Positions 36,301-51,300 of a stretch of DNA of 64,000 nt are shown here, piece by piece. Every line of letters begins with the position of its first letter. Positions within the stretch are counted from its first letter, which is position 1. Location of the stretch: NCBI GenBank assembly GCA_964361785.1, contig CAYIBX010000002.1, forward strand, positions 1-64,000, given 5' to 3'. Source of the DNA: UBA927 sp964361785 (GTDB lineage Bacteria > Patescibacteriota > Microgenomatia > UBA10105 > UBA927). The notes under the pieces are model-generated. The model was not told where the DNA came from, did not search any database, and saw nothing but the letters and a program-made list of their open reading frames with translations. The position numbers were made by a program, and so were the translations under genes.

Positions 36301-39300
36301 TTGTACTTTCGGGATTAGATAAGGTGAATGCACAAATAGCAAAAGAGCAAGGATCAATTCCATCACGAGTTACACAATTGGTAGATAAAGGGATAGAAGC
36401 TCTCCAGCAGCCACTTGAGAATAATGCACAAGTAATTGCATTGTTGCAGCAAGTATTAGATGAGTTTAAAAAGTCTGGCGGAGTTGTTCCCGTTCAACCA
36501 ATAAAGACGGTTGATCAGGCAGTGACTGCGTTATCTGATCCTGTAACATATGCAGGAATGACAGGATATGTTGGAGATGTTTCTACATTGATGACAGTTG
36601 CAATTTCTGCAATGGAAAAAACTTCTCTACTGAAAAAAGAAGCAGCGCAGTTGAAAAAAGTAGTGCCACTTTTGGAAGCTGGATTTATGCCAGTCGCGCT
36701 GTTACCAGCTCACGCAACGCCTGTTTCTACAAAAACTACAACAGAGACTGCGTCAGACCAATTTGAACGTATTGCGAGAGAGGGTGAGCTAGAGCGCTTA
36801 CAACTGCTTACAGATTTGCCATTGTTAGGTTTTCAAAAAGGAATTGGTTGTTCGGATTGCCAAAAATTCGTAGAGAAAATCACGGCATTATTTAAGCATG
36901 TTGAAAAATATTCAAGTGCAAAAAATTATAACCTTGTCTTCCGTATATTGGATATTATTCAAAAAAATATAGATGCAGAACACGACCTACAGCTTGATCC
37001 AGACAATCCGGTCATAAAGAATGAATTTGTCTTTACAGCGCTCAATATGTATGTGGCAGACAGACGCGTGCAACTTTTGCGTGCGCAGGATGCTACTGCA
37101 AATGCGCAAGCGATAGCATTACAAGAATCATTACAAAAGAGATTTAAAAAGGCCTTATTTGACCGAATTACAGATGTACTTGATGTAAGTAAGACGCCTG
37201 ATGCAGAGTATAGTAGGCTTACTCCTGATCGTTTGAAACTTAACGCTTTTCAGGCATATATGGACACAGTGGTGCGCGTTGGAATACCTACAGACATTCT
37301 ATCGGTAGAACAATTTGTAGACACATCACCACCTGTAACCAAGCACGTGTGGCCAACTATAGGTGAGTTTGATGGAAAGCAAATACTCGTGCTGACTGAT
37401 ACAGAAGACAATAACAGGCAGGTTGGCTTTCTTGCATTTTCAAGGGTGGGTGAAGACATAGTGATCTCACATCTTTTTGTAGACATCGGGTATCGAATGG
37501 GAGCAACAAGCAGACTGCTTCAGATGGTACGCGCACTGAACGAAGATGCCAAAAGTATCCAGTTTGATCCACAAACATTTAGTGCGATAGGGGTAGAAGT
37601 AGGGAAAAATGGGGATGAAGATACAAAAGCGCTTATAAAACAGTTGGATGAGTTTGGAATACAAAATACGCCAGTGGAGTCTTTGGATGCGCCTCTTATT
37701 GCTCCTGTGGTAGCCCAAGCTGCCATAGAAGAACTTCAGGTGGCGATTATGGATGGGAAACTGGATCAGAAAGATCTTGATGCGCTTGGTGGGTTGGCGA
37801 TAGAAGTCTGGAGTGAAGGGCTGAAGACAATAACAGATTATGTCAAAATCATAGTGGAAAAGCCATTTGTCTACACGGATCCAGATGGTGAAATTACATC
37901 GCTTCTTGCAGCCAAAAATGCGCCGAAGAAATCAAGCATGGACATTCAGGCGGATGCGGTTCGTGCCGCGTATCTGACCGAAGACGCAAAAGATCTCACG
38001 GCTTTCGGGACTCTAAAGAAATTATTTTCTATGGATACTGTATTTGCATCATGGGTAAGAGCGATAGAAGGGGGAGACACCTTTGCTCCAACGAGAACCC
38101 AAAAGGAACTTACAAATTTTGCATCGACACTTGTGGATATGTGGTTGGTTGAAGGCCGTAAGACTATTACGGATCTTAACGCGATAGATACACAAGCCCA
38201 AAAGGCTGCCAAGATCATAGTAAAAGACTTACGCGCTCTTATAGATCCAAAGGGCGATCTACCGATGAGTGAGACAAAATTGTTAGAGGTTCTTTCTACG
38301 CTGACTGGAAAGACTACTTTTGATACTCTTGAACAATTTGTTACCTACTTACTTATTGGAGATGAAAATTTGAAGGCAGATCTTGATTTGCGGTTATCAA
38401 CTGCAGCTCAAATAGCAAGTAATGTGAGAAGTTCTTTGACTACGGGAATAATTGCTCAAATGTTACCTACGATTTATAAGGTGCAACAAGATATACAGGC
38501 TGTACCTGTGGGAGCGACTGAAGCTGATTCAACGACAGCGTTATTGTTACAAACCATCACAAACTATAACAAAATTGCACCAAAGAACTTTCGATATGTA
38601 GAGGCAGATCGGGTTATTCTCAATTCTATACAAGATCGTATCAATGCATTCGTTTTGTTTTTGAGAACAAATAACGTGTGGAATGGTGAAGAATCTATAC
38701 CTGCTCCAGAAAATGTACAAAGTCTAAAAGTTCCTGGATTTTTTCGTTTAGCGTCGTTAGTGACGAGACCGTCAGTACTACTGCCATCGTTGGAAGAAAT
38801 GGATAGTAGTCAGTCATTTAACGCAGCTATCAGACAAGCATTTTTTGCAGGAGTAGCGCCAGTAGTAAATCCAATAATTGAACTTGGAGCCGTACGATCT
38901 ATGAGTATGTTGCGGAAATTAGACGCAATTGAAAATCTTTTTTTAGCTGCAAATGAAATTGTGTCCGACCGACAACTTCGAGTGCTTGCTTTACAAGGCG
39001 CATCAGATATAGCGCTTGAGGAGCGAATATTCAATCTTCTCGATACAACATGGCAACTGACTCCTGAAGAGTTTACAGATGCAGGGACGGATAGATCCTC
39101 GTGGATGACACAAGTAATTGCAGCCGTTCGCCAAACGTACGCCACAGAGCGATTGGCACAGATAGAAAAAGAAGATCAGGAATTACAAGCAAAACTTGAT
39201 ACATTTTTTGCAACCTTAGACGTACAAGAACAAAAGCGTTTACAGATAATCGTAGATCAAGAGGAAAAATTGAGAGCTGCAGAAAAAAGATCTGTTCAGC

Positions 39301-42300
39301 GAGAGGAACTTCGACAACAAATAGCAGAACGTAGGGCACAAATATCACCACTCGTGCAAGGATTACAGTCTCTTGCTGACCGTATGGCTCTATTCCCATC
39401 ATCAAACACCACTCGCATAGCAACGAGAGCGCTAAAAAGTGTACTCAATACAGCAGGGTTGTCGGTGACAAAAGAGACTCCATTAGCACTTTTAGAAGAG
39501 CTTGGGAAGCTACGTGGATTACCAAAGGATTTGGAAAAATTAGAAAAAATATCAGAGGCACTACTCGCGTTTGAACAAGCGTTACAATCGCAGCGGCCTA
39601 TATATGAGCGTCAGGTGACGAAAAAATTCAATGCTATTGTCGAGAAAGCAATACGAGATGAGATTGCCACGCAAGTCGCTCGCAATACGCCACATCTTGC
39701 TATAGATAGGCAAATAGAAGAGTCTGAAAAAGAGACAGAGTTGTTGTTGGAGCTGGTTAGGTTGAGAGCAGAACAAGCGAGACTCGCTGATTTTCAAGGA
39801 ATACTTGATGTGGAAGCGGAAAAATTAGCAGAGGCCGACAAATTAGTTCTCAATCCTAGCTTGATAGGGAAGGCTTTGGAGTCACCGAAAGATGATGATA
39901 ACGTGAAAAGAATTGTTCTCAATGGAAGTGCTTCTCAATTACACTTACAAGTGCTTCGAAGAATAGGTGGAGGGGCAGAAGGAGTTGTTTATCTCGTGGA
40001 AGTGTTATCTGATTCGCAACGAAACGATGTCCCTCAATATATAGCCGCAAAAGTATTGCTAGATACCAATTCTATGGAGCCAATGTTGGCAGAAATGGTC
40101 TATGAAATAGTGGAAGCAAATGAAGATGCAGACTTGTTTGTTGATACAAATCATCACTATGTCTATGCAAATTATTCCAATTTAGAAGATGGAGTGGTTC
40201 TTATGGAATATATTCCTGGGAAATCCATTTATGATTCACAGTTAAGTATTAAGGATATAGAAATAGCACTAGCAGAATATGTTCATTATTTATATTTATT
40301 ATCTCAACAATCTATAGTGAATATGGATCCTAAAATGGAAGCGACGTATTGGGATGAATCTGCAAAAATGATTCGAATATTAGATGTGGGTGGGATGCGA
40401 TATGTTGAATTAACTACCGAAGAATATGCTGAAGTTTATAAAGAAGATAAACCAGATGCGGTTACGATTGCTAAAAAAATGAACAGCGCAATAATGGCAA
40501 TCCCGAATATATTTGAAAGCCAATTGTTAGACGAGAGAGGAAATTATAATGGATATTTATATGAAAAAGCTAAGTTGCGAAAAGCAATGGTGGATCAATT
40601 TATTACAATATTGTCTAATCGAGGTGCAGCGCTTACCAATGAACAAAAACAACAAATTAAGCAGTTAATAAACTCTGATCAGTTTAAAAATGAAACTAAA
40701 TTTTATAAATATATATTTCTTAAATCATTTGGATTACTCGAGGAGAAAAATTCACGTTTTTCACCTGCATGGTATCGAGAGTTTCTTTTTGATATTCGTT
40801 CTCAAGCTTTAGATAAGAGTGTTTTGCCTCCATCGCTTCAGTTTACTTATACTGCTCAGGAGGGTGTCCAATCTCTTGAAAGAATAGATAAATATACCGT
40901 AATTAATTTGGATATAGACAAGTCAGATGATAAAAAAAGTTCAGTCTTGCAAACAGAACAGATGAAAGCGATTGTGCAATCAGTCATCAAATCCTTTGCT
41001 ACACGGTTTGGATTGGTTACTGGTCAAGAAAAGATTGTGGATGATGCAGTAAAGATTGTGAGTCAAGCAGGATTGGCGGCGACATTACCAAGCGTGAAGA
41101 TGATTACAGATGTGCTGGATGCGAGTACAGAGTGGGAAGCGACACAACCATTAATTGCTAAACAATTTGATGGGATTACCAACCAAGCCCAACTTCTAGC
41201 TATTTACGTTCGTGTTGCATTAGCAGTTGATGTGAGCCATATCAAATTAGTTCCTACTGTACTAACTCAAACACAATTAGCCATCGAGGCGTTAGAGAAA
41301 AATACGAGTCTTCCAAAATTGAAACAAAAATATACGTCCTCTGATGCATTCCTCAAAGATCCTCAAGTTACACAAATAATTCAAATCGCACTTTTTAACG
41401 CGCTTCTTGGCAAAGATGTTACAGAAAACGAACTCACAAATCTTGCCTTGATTGATACGAAATTTGGCATAAATAGTAAAGAATTTACCATTCTTATTAA
41501 CTTTGTTGGGGAGTATGTTTTTAACCTACCCAAGAAGAATGGGGCGACACCACCAGAAGGAGATGGAGCGCGGGGTGGAGGCGTGAAGACTAGTGGAGAA
41601 GGAGGATTGACTGCATTAGAAATTGCTGCGGCAAAATTAGCAGAGAAAAACAAACTTCTCCTTCAACTTGAAGAAGAAATGATAGCATTTGAAAAATCGA
41701 ATGTGGCAAAAGACAAAGCGAAGAGGGAAGCTATAACCTCTCTGGTTATCAAGATTCAGAAAGAGGAGAAGGCTCAGGAAGAACAATTTGCCAATTTTGC
41801 AAATGCTGATTTAGCCAATCGTATCGCAGAAACATTAACAGACAAGCGGCTTGCAGAGTTCCTTACTACACCATTGGGTCAACTCGTTACCCTTGACAGT
41901 AAGGCGGTCGATCAGAGCACGTTGACTGTGAATATTCGAGATGTCCATGCGCTTCTTGAGAACCTTTCTCAACAACAAAATGTCCAAGAAGCACAGCGAT
42001 TTAAGTTAGCACTCTCTCGAATGGATGAAATGCTTCGTCTCCAAGATGAACGGATAAAAGAAGAACTTAGGTTTCAAAGGATAGCAGAAGAGAGCGCTGA
42101 AAAGACTGCATTTAACAATGGTATTGCTCAAATTTCTCAAGTAGTTCAGGTTCAACAACAAAGGGTATTACAAGAGCTATTACGAAAGAACCAACGCACA
42201 GAAGAGTTACAAGCAAAAATTTTATCTGTATTAATTATGGCAACGGGAAATGAAAACGCCATAGCAAAAGCATATCGTGGAGGAGTGGGGATAGACAAAT

Positions 42301-45300
42301 TGAGGCAAGAAATCAAGCGTTTATTGAATGCAAACAAGTTGACCGACAGACTGCTTACCCAGTATGAAACCGGCTCTACTCAGGATACGCTTATAGAAGA
42401 GATGCTTCTTGTTCTTGATGAACTGTATCAAGAATATCGTGATGTAGTGCTTACGAATCCGCAGTATCAATCAACGCTTTCGTTTAAAAAACAGGTTAAA
42501 AAGAATGTAGAAGAGGTGCTCTCTCTCACCTCAGGTCAGGCAATTCGCATAGCACAACAAGTGGAAAAAGATGCACAGTCGTTAGACTCAAAGTCCCAAA
42601 AGGATGACCTGAGGTCTTTTGCACAGGATTTGACAGTTCGCGCGAGGCTACAGGCTGTCGCAGCAGAAGTACTTGCAGATGAAAAAGTAGGAAATGCCTA
42701 TATTGGGAATATTGATGATCTAACTGTTCGTTCACTTATTTTTGATGCCATTATGTCGCGATTAGGTGAAAATGCGGAAGAAATATTTGCGGACGCAGGG
42801 ACAACACTTCAGGATATGAGTTTTGAAATCTTCGGTAACCTCGATGCAAAATACAGGGAAAGTAGAGCTTCCGTGAGAAAACGACAGGATGAGGCATGGA
42901 GACTGTCTATTTTTAATGTGCAAAAAACCACAGTGGTTGAGCGAGTTCAAACGCTCATGGGAGTCACACTTCCAGAAGCAGTAAATCTGGCTCCCATTGA
43001 CGTTGCCTCGTTTATTTTAAGAATTTCTCGAGATAGAGGCACTATTGGACGATACAGGAAAAAATTAGAAAAACGATTGATGGTCGATAGTCGCATTCAT
43101 GAGATGTTAGTTCAGGGAAACGGTATAAGTGAGGCTACTGAAGCGGTGAGAGATTTTATACATGAGACGTATCCTGAGTATCGCGCATTAGGGGTGGTTA
43201 ATGATACATGGATTGATGACGTGGTAAAAACACTAAGAAAAAATACAGAAAAGGAGCGGCTTGTCTATTTGAGACAATTAGCAGCTCTTCGAAAAAAAGA
43301 GCAAGCGGAAAATGCGACAGCTGCTAAGCAGTCAGCAATAGAACGAACGAAAGAACAGCGGCTTAATGAGTTTAACGTCATGTTGGAGTCGATACAGAAA
43401 ATTGGATGGATTGCATTTGAGAAAAACAATTATGAAGCAATTCCTGACATATTACGCACCACCCTGTTTAGACCGGATGAGTATGATTCTCTTCGATTTC
43501 CAGAATTAGCTGTGTTAGACGATATCATTAGTCGGTTTGTATCGAATGCGATACAAAATGGAAACGTTAATAATTTGCAATGGAATATAGCAGAAAATGA
43601 ATTGTTTAAAAATTCTCTTTTTGTTGATCAATATGTGACAAGTGCTGAGCGAACAGCGGCTATAGAAATTATGAGATACCTTTTTGCCGTGCATGTACAG
43701 ACTGAACTCAATGATCTTAAACGAACCTTAATACAAAAAAATCCTGTCAAGCAGTCTGGTGCAGTATATGCAGTGTTGGATTCCTTAAGGTTCGTCTCTT
43801 TTAAGCTCAATAGTATTAAGTCATCCAGAGACGGTTTGGTGTTTAACAGATTTGTTTCAAAAACTGATGTAGCTGCGATGTTTTTGTCAAAGTCTTTATT
43901 TGTAACGTTTGATCCGTATGTTCATCAAGAGGTAGGTAATGAGTCGATGATAGTGTATGTGGGACGAGAACGTGTGTCGATAAGAACAGATGAAAAACGA
44001 GATATTCGTTTACCTAACGGAAACATTGCCATAGTGAGCCTGAAACGCATGTTTTCGAAATCGTATGAAGTATCTATTACAACAGGAAATAATACCGTCA
44101 TGATTCCAATTCACTACGAAAAAGCACTTTCTTCTTATTTACCACAGCAGAAAAAAGCTCCTTGGGGAGCATATGTTTTTGCGGGCATTATGTTGGCAAG
44201 TGTCGTAGTTGGATTTCTAACTTTTGGAGGTTCTGTGCCGTTCACATTAGGTCTTCCGATGATTGGTGGATTATTGATGACTGGCATCCTATACACGCCA
44301 AATCTATCAGCGTTTATTCATCCCACTGAGTGGTCTCAATTGCCTGATTCCTCAGCATATACGACAGAAAAAATGCTCGCAGCAGCACCAGTAGTTCCTG
44401 TTACACAATCAAGTGTAGCAAATCAGACTGATCGATTAGCTACCGTTAAGATTCAAACGCAAGGGGTTGCACGGCCAGCAGGGGGCTCCAGTAGTGTTGT
44501 CACGGATACTGCACAAGTTGTATCAACTAACGTTAACGAACAACTAATGAAAAATCGTGATCAACAAGTCACACTCATTCGATCATCAGCCCTATCATTT
44601 GCTACTACAATACAGTCAATAGCACAGGCGTATGTGGGCATTGAATTATCTGAATCTGAAGCAGATGACCTAGTGTTAGTTTCGCAGGATATCAATACTC
44701 TTTCTTCAGTAGATGCAATTGACGTCATAAAAATAACCGAACGAGTTAATTCGTTCATCGCAACGCCCCTTGGTCAAAAGACTATTGGTCTCATGCAACA
44801 CGTAAGTCAAGCAGACTCTGTGCGGGCAAATAATTATTCCAATATGAATACTTCAATTGAGGCGATGAGTTCTGATATTTCTCAGCATTATTTTGGTGGT
44901 ACTCAAGGAGTCGTGGAGATGAGTGTAGTGAATTTGGATACAGGCGAAACATTTGGGACTCAACAACAAACAAAAGTTCAAATGAAATCTAATCTAAATA
45001 TAGTACAAGTTTATGTGTTGATATCTTTGCTTGAGCAGCAAGGTCATACAGGTGCCGAATTATTGTCATTTACACCAGAGGGAATAGGAGGCCTGACTGT
45101 TCAGCAAATTATAGACACGTTGTTAACAGAGCATCAAGATTTAGAAGGTAAGATAGCAGCAAAGCTGCGGATATATTTAAGTGACCCTTCTAGAGAAGAA
45201 GCTGTCACTGCTTCTTTATCAAAGACGGGACTTCTTAACACTGATTTAAAGACAAGTACTTCAACTGTATCTGATATTTCTACATTTTGGGCATTTGTAA

Positions 45301-48300
45301 ATACAAATGGATTTCCAGATGATGCAGCTTCAAAAGCTATTGTTCGTGCTCTTACTACTATTAATAAGGAAGATGTGAAATCTCGAGCCTTTTCTTACTA
45401 TAAACAGGATGGACAAGGGCTAGCACTTCCCCTGATGTATTACTCACGAGCGTTTGATCCCAATGATGCAGATTCAATGAAGCCGATGTTTAAAAATGGT
45501 CCGATAGAGACGCTTAATACAAAGGATCCGTTTGTGATAAATATGTTCTCATCAAATTCGGACTCATCCACAAATAAAGCGACTGTCAATAATAGCGGTA
45601 TCGTGCAGCTACCAAATGGTCAAAGATATGTCATAGTAATGTCCTTGACCGGTACGATATCAGAGCAATCAAACGGCTTTGGTTTTAACGTTTGGGATTT
45701 GGAAGATGAAACGACGCATCTGGCAAATATTGCGCATATGTCTTTTGATGCAGGCATGGCACAAACATATGCTGACAAGACGCAAACTAGCACTGCATAT
45801 TTTGACGCTAAGGCTACAATAGGGTGGGGAAAGTTAAATAACGTTGCTGATACGGCAAGTAGAATTAATGGAACTATAATTGAACCAGGCAAGGCTGTAG
45901 ATATCGCGGCCCTTGCATGGGGATACGATTCAGGTGGAAATCATCACATTAGTTATCATGGTGAAATTGGTAGCGGCATGTGTGCAGATGCTTCTACATT
46001 AGGTGATGCCATAGATGGATACGGCAATCCTCAAGTGCGTGTATTGGAAGGGACGGCACATCATGATCCATCGATTCATGTTCCGTTTAACCCAGGGATG
46101 TATGGCAATATCGCTAATTATTCGTTTAGCCCTGGAAATTCTTATAATATTGCAAATGAGACTGATAAGCGGTTAAAAATAGTATACACGAGTAATTATT
46201 TTACTCTTGACGAGAGTAATCCTGAAAATGTTACGTTAAATTCATGGTTTGCACAGAACGGATATGTTTTAGGAAATAATTCACCCAATGATCCACATAA
46301 TGGGGATTATCCAAATGCACTAGATGTGCTGGGTGAAGATGCATTTACTGTGACTGCATGGGTGCTTGAAGTGGATGAGCAGGGTAATCCGATTGCAAAT
46401 GCGCCAGCCAATGCGTCATATTTTGCTTCAATAAATAAGGCTTCTACGCTTGTGGATGTAAACACAATCCAGAGCGTGAAAGATATAAATAATGCAATAG
46501 CAAGTCTTGATTTGATCAACCAACAATTACAAAAAAATCCAATAGAGACAGAAGGCACCATTGAATCAAAACAACAAGTTGACTTAACCAATAATGAGGT
46601 GACGAAATATTCTCCTACAGAGCCGTATGATGCTATCATTCCTCAAATTGCAAACATGAGTATTGATATACCAGAGTCGTATGTACCTGAAGATATCGCA
46701 AATTTAGCAGATCGAGCGAATATATATTCGTCGTCTTCTGTGCAAAGTAAATCAATAAAGACCCCTAGTTTGAATCCAACACTATTGGCAACTATTGTCT
46801 CATCTGGTCCTATATTTATGACCCCGCTGGGAGAGAGGATTATTCAATATAATAACGCGTATTATAACGCAGATACGGGCGAGTTTATTACTAATAATCC
46901 TCAGGATATGTTTGTGCAAGTATCTAATGCAAGCATGTTTAATTTTTCGTTGAAAGCTCCTACAAAACCAAATACTATTGTGGATGAAAAAGATTTACAA
47001 AGTAAAGAGTGGAAGGGGCTCATAAATTCCATTGATGCAGAACTCTATGTGATTGGCGCAAAGGAGAATAAAGATTTTTCAAGAGAAACCATTATACAGA
47101 TATTTAAGTCTGGTACGACTGAACAAAAAATAGACGCACTAAACGCAATTCATTTAGCTCTTGCGATTGTCAACCCATACACACAGGACGATAAGACCAT
47201 GGTTTACGACAAGTACGGTTCATATCACCTCACTGATTTAATTGGAAAAGGGACTTGTATGGAGCAAACTGTATTGGCACAGATATATTTATCGTCACTG
47301 CAGATATCTTCTGTTGCAACGGAGACTGTTACGACAGGATTTTCTGCAAATGAAGAAAAGAAAAGCACGTTTGCTCATGCATTCGTAACAGTGGTCATTG
47401 ACGGTGTACGATATGCGATTGAGTTTTCAAGTGAAGCATACGTTCGTCCAGCAGATACAACATCAAATATAGAATATCTGCGTCAAGCATATCCAAACTA
47501 CACCATGGCGAGTCGAGAATATGCGCTTCGATCAAATACGAAAGATACAAAAACCGTATATAACGTTGTGACACTGCCACTCGATGTCTATTTGCGAAAT
47601 ATTTACTTGGATAATAAAAAAGACGCAGGAGTAACGGATATTCAACTAAAGATATTTGAATACGGTGTCGGGAAGATGTTTGCACCAATTTCAGAAGTGG
47701 ATACAGTAAAAATAGAGCAGTATAAACAAGCTATATCACAATTTGGTCACACAGAATTTATTCGTTTTGTACTAGCTAACGAATGGCTACAAGGTCGTAT
47801 TTTAAACGATATGAAGAGACAAATGGAGGCATTTCGTTCAGGATTCAGTTTAGCGACTCTCAAAACGCGAGCAACAACTATCTCTACACGTTTAAGAACG
47901 ACTTTTTCTCGATCCGTTAGTTCCATAAGAATGCGTTTTACAGGATTATTTGTTCGATTAACTTCAGCCCAACGGCTTACTGTTTCAGATTCTATAGGAA
48001 CGCATAATAGAGTAAATCAAGAAGTGGTCACTTACAGTGTGCGCGATCAGAGGAATATCACAACACAGATTCAGGGTGAATTTGCTTCGGAGTTGTCCTT
48101 TGTGAAACAAGTTGAAAAGGAGCGTGTACAGGTGAAACAAGCAAATATTTCCGTATCAAGCTCTATAGCGAAAATTATCAATGATTTTTCGACATTATCT
48201 CCTGATGTTATTAATTCTGATTTGGAAGCATTATATGCGCGCGCCACAGTCGTGTTTGAACGTGTATTATCGGATAAAAAAGGCATAAATTCATTTACCG

Positions 48301-51300
48301 ACGCTCAGATCATAGCTATCGTCAGAGCGCTAATGCATGGTGGAAATATTGCGATAGAATTACCAACAGGTACCGGCAAAACTTATGCTACAGCGTTTGT
48401 AGGACTTATGGAGTCGCTTCGGGGACGTCCAGTATTGGTTAGTTCTGCAAATGCTGACTTGGCAGAGCGAGATCTGAAAAATGTATCAGATTTGTTTACT
48501 GCATTTGGAGTGGTTTCGGGAGTAGCAGGCAAAGGACAATATTTAAATCTTCAAGTTCAAATCACCTATGGTAAATTATCTGATCTAGTTTCATCGTACT
48601 CACAGGCATTGCGGCAAGGGATAGACATTCCGATAGCTCAATATGTGTTGATACCTGATGAGGGTGATAAGAGTTTACTTCAAGAAGCATTAACTCCCAT
48701 TGTTATGTCTGAAAGTTTTGGAGATCAAGCAAAGATTACAGATGGAGAAGGGCGACTGCTCGTTTCTCTCGCCAGAAAAATGCGTAATTGGTCAGGTGAT
48801 GAATTATATTTGGAAACGGAAATTTCTGATAAGCGGTTGTCTGCCTTGACCCCAAGGGCTATTGAAGAATTAGCCATGTTGAAGCCGGATTCGCTCAATC
48901 AAGATGAATTTAACAGGTATGTTGAATTTGCCAGACAGGCGACGCTTATGACAGAAGGTATAGATTATCTTTATGATCCTTATACAGAGGAAATTACCCT
49001 TTTGGATAGCGAACAGATGTCTGACTTGGATAAAAAGTTTGAGTCGTCGCTTCAACATGCGTTGGAAGTCAAACATGGGAGAGCGCATAATTTTTCGGAT
49101 GTTCATGATGTAGTTGTCGACAAACATACGACGATGGCATTTGTACGACAAGTTGGTAAAGTGATTGTGTTTACAGCGACAGCATTTGATGAAATAAAAG
49201 AATTGGACACATATTATGAACTAGACCTTGCATCAATACCAAGTCCACTTTTGATATCTCTTGCTAAACAGAACACAGAAGATTCACTTCGATTAGTGCA
49301 GTTTTTCCATGCTGAAAGTAACCAGTGGATCTACGCCATTGCACAACGGCAGAATAATACATGGGTATTAATTGAAAAAAATCGTGTGGATTATGCACCG
49401 AGATTTTTTGTAACTGACGATGCAAAAAAAGAAGGAGTTCTACAAGATGTGAAAGACATTCAAACAAATAATCAAGCGGTACTTATTGCAGCGAAAAACG
49501 AGGGGTATATGGAAACGCTTGCTGAGGCGATTCCTAATGCGTTAGTCATATCGGAACGTAATCAATCAAAAAAACAAGAAAGCATACTACAGGCATCAGG
49601 TAGTCGTTCAGTCGCTATTGGGACAGCAAACATTGGACGTGGTATTAACTTTCAACCAAGTCAGGCTTTGCAGGAAGCTGGTGGATTTTTTGGCATGATT
49701 ACCAGCATTTTAAAGCCAAGCACCTTGTCACAAGTGCGTGGTCGTGTCGCTCGATTAACAGTACCTCAGCTTGATTCTTTGTCGTTGCGCGCGTGGGGTG
49801 CAACGCGGCAATACCTTTCATTAACTGATCTAAAGGAAGTTCTTGGTAAAAACGACCCTCGGATATTACGGTTAGAGTATCCTTCTGGCGAAATATTGCC
49901 AACAGATAAACGATATAACACGCTTCTTTCATTGCTTACAGAAGCGGAACAAAAGCTTCAGCAGCAGGAAAAAGTTGCTCGTGATTCTCAGTTTCATCTT
50001 GACCATACGTCAGATCGTATTACGTCAACCAAGCGCGCTTTGGCACTCTCTGGATTTGGCGCTGCTCGTCAGACATACGATTGGATGTTGCGTCGGTTAG
50101 CTCAGTTACCAAATCAGAGTCAGGCAGCAGTATATCGAGAACAGATAGAAGCAGCATGGAAACAGTACTTGCTTGATCTTGAGTACTTGAAGACCACCGC
50201 ATGGTTAGGAGTGATGGAGGAAAAAATTGAATTTGATGTGTTCTATCAGAAAGAGTCAGCGAGTTTGTTGCGTCAGATGATTACGACACTTTCTCAAGAA
50301 GTACCGGTAGAAGTCTTAACGCCGACTATAAGTATATTAGAAAACGATACTTGTGCAGGATCACGTGGAAATTGTGTAGCTGAGGCTCTATTAACTGAGC
50401 GTGCTATCGATTCAATTCTTACCAGTAATCTTTCTGTGGTGGATAAAAGTAACTTGCTTGATGGGTATATCCCAAGTAAGGAAGCAATGCCAGCTCATCA
50501 ATACGCACAGCATGTAGCTATGCTTGAGCTTGCAAAAACTCAAATTAATCCAAAGATGGGACAAAAGGCGTCTCAAATAGTGACCTCTGCGATGCAGTAT
50601 ATCAATGCAATACTCGATGGGAATATTACTGTTGCTGATAGGGATGTAACAACAGCTGTAAAGAAGCGAATGCAAAATATTATAAATGCATTGCAACTGA
50701 AGGTGGATTTTGAATCTAAAAATGCAAAAATACGAATAGTAATTACCACTGAGCAACCACCTGATCGATTTGCAGCTATCCGTGCTTGGATGCCAGCGCC
50801 AGAGACAATTCTTCAAAATCCATTTTTGAAATGGGCGACGCCATTTTTTGCGAGACTTGGATTGGGTGTCGTACCTCCTTCAAGAGATAATAGTGAAGCT
50901 CGAATTGTGATTGATCAGCAGCAACTTTCATCAGGAGCTGATTCAAATACAATAGCACAACTTAGTTTGGATGATTTTTTGAAACAGTTCTCTACTATTT
51001 CACAGTTGTCATTACAAGGAAAGCGTTTTGAACTTACTGGTCAAATAAGCGTAGAGTCACTTATTCGTTTACACACAGAATTATCGTATGAAGCTACCGT
51101 ATTACTTCTTAAAGACGGGAGACGCATATTGATTGTCGGTAACGAAGAATTTGCAGCTAAAGAGACGTCTGTAGATAGTTTACTTACAGAATTCGGTGAA
51201 GATCAGATAGTTTTGAAGCTTCATTCACATATCGATACAGATCATACACCTATATCTATAGGAGATCTTGTCGCGTATGAAGAAATTTTTGGAACACATG

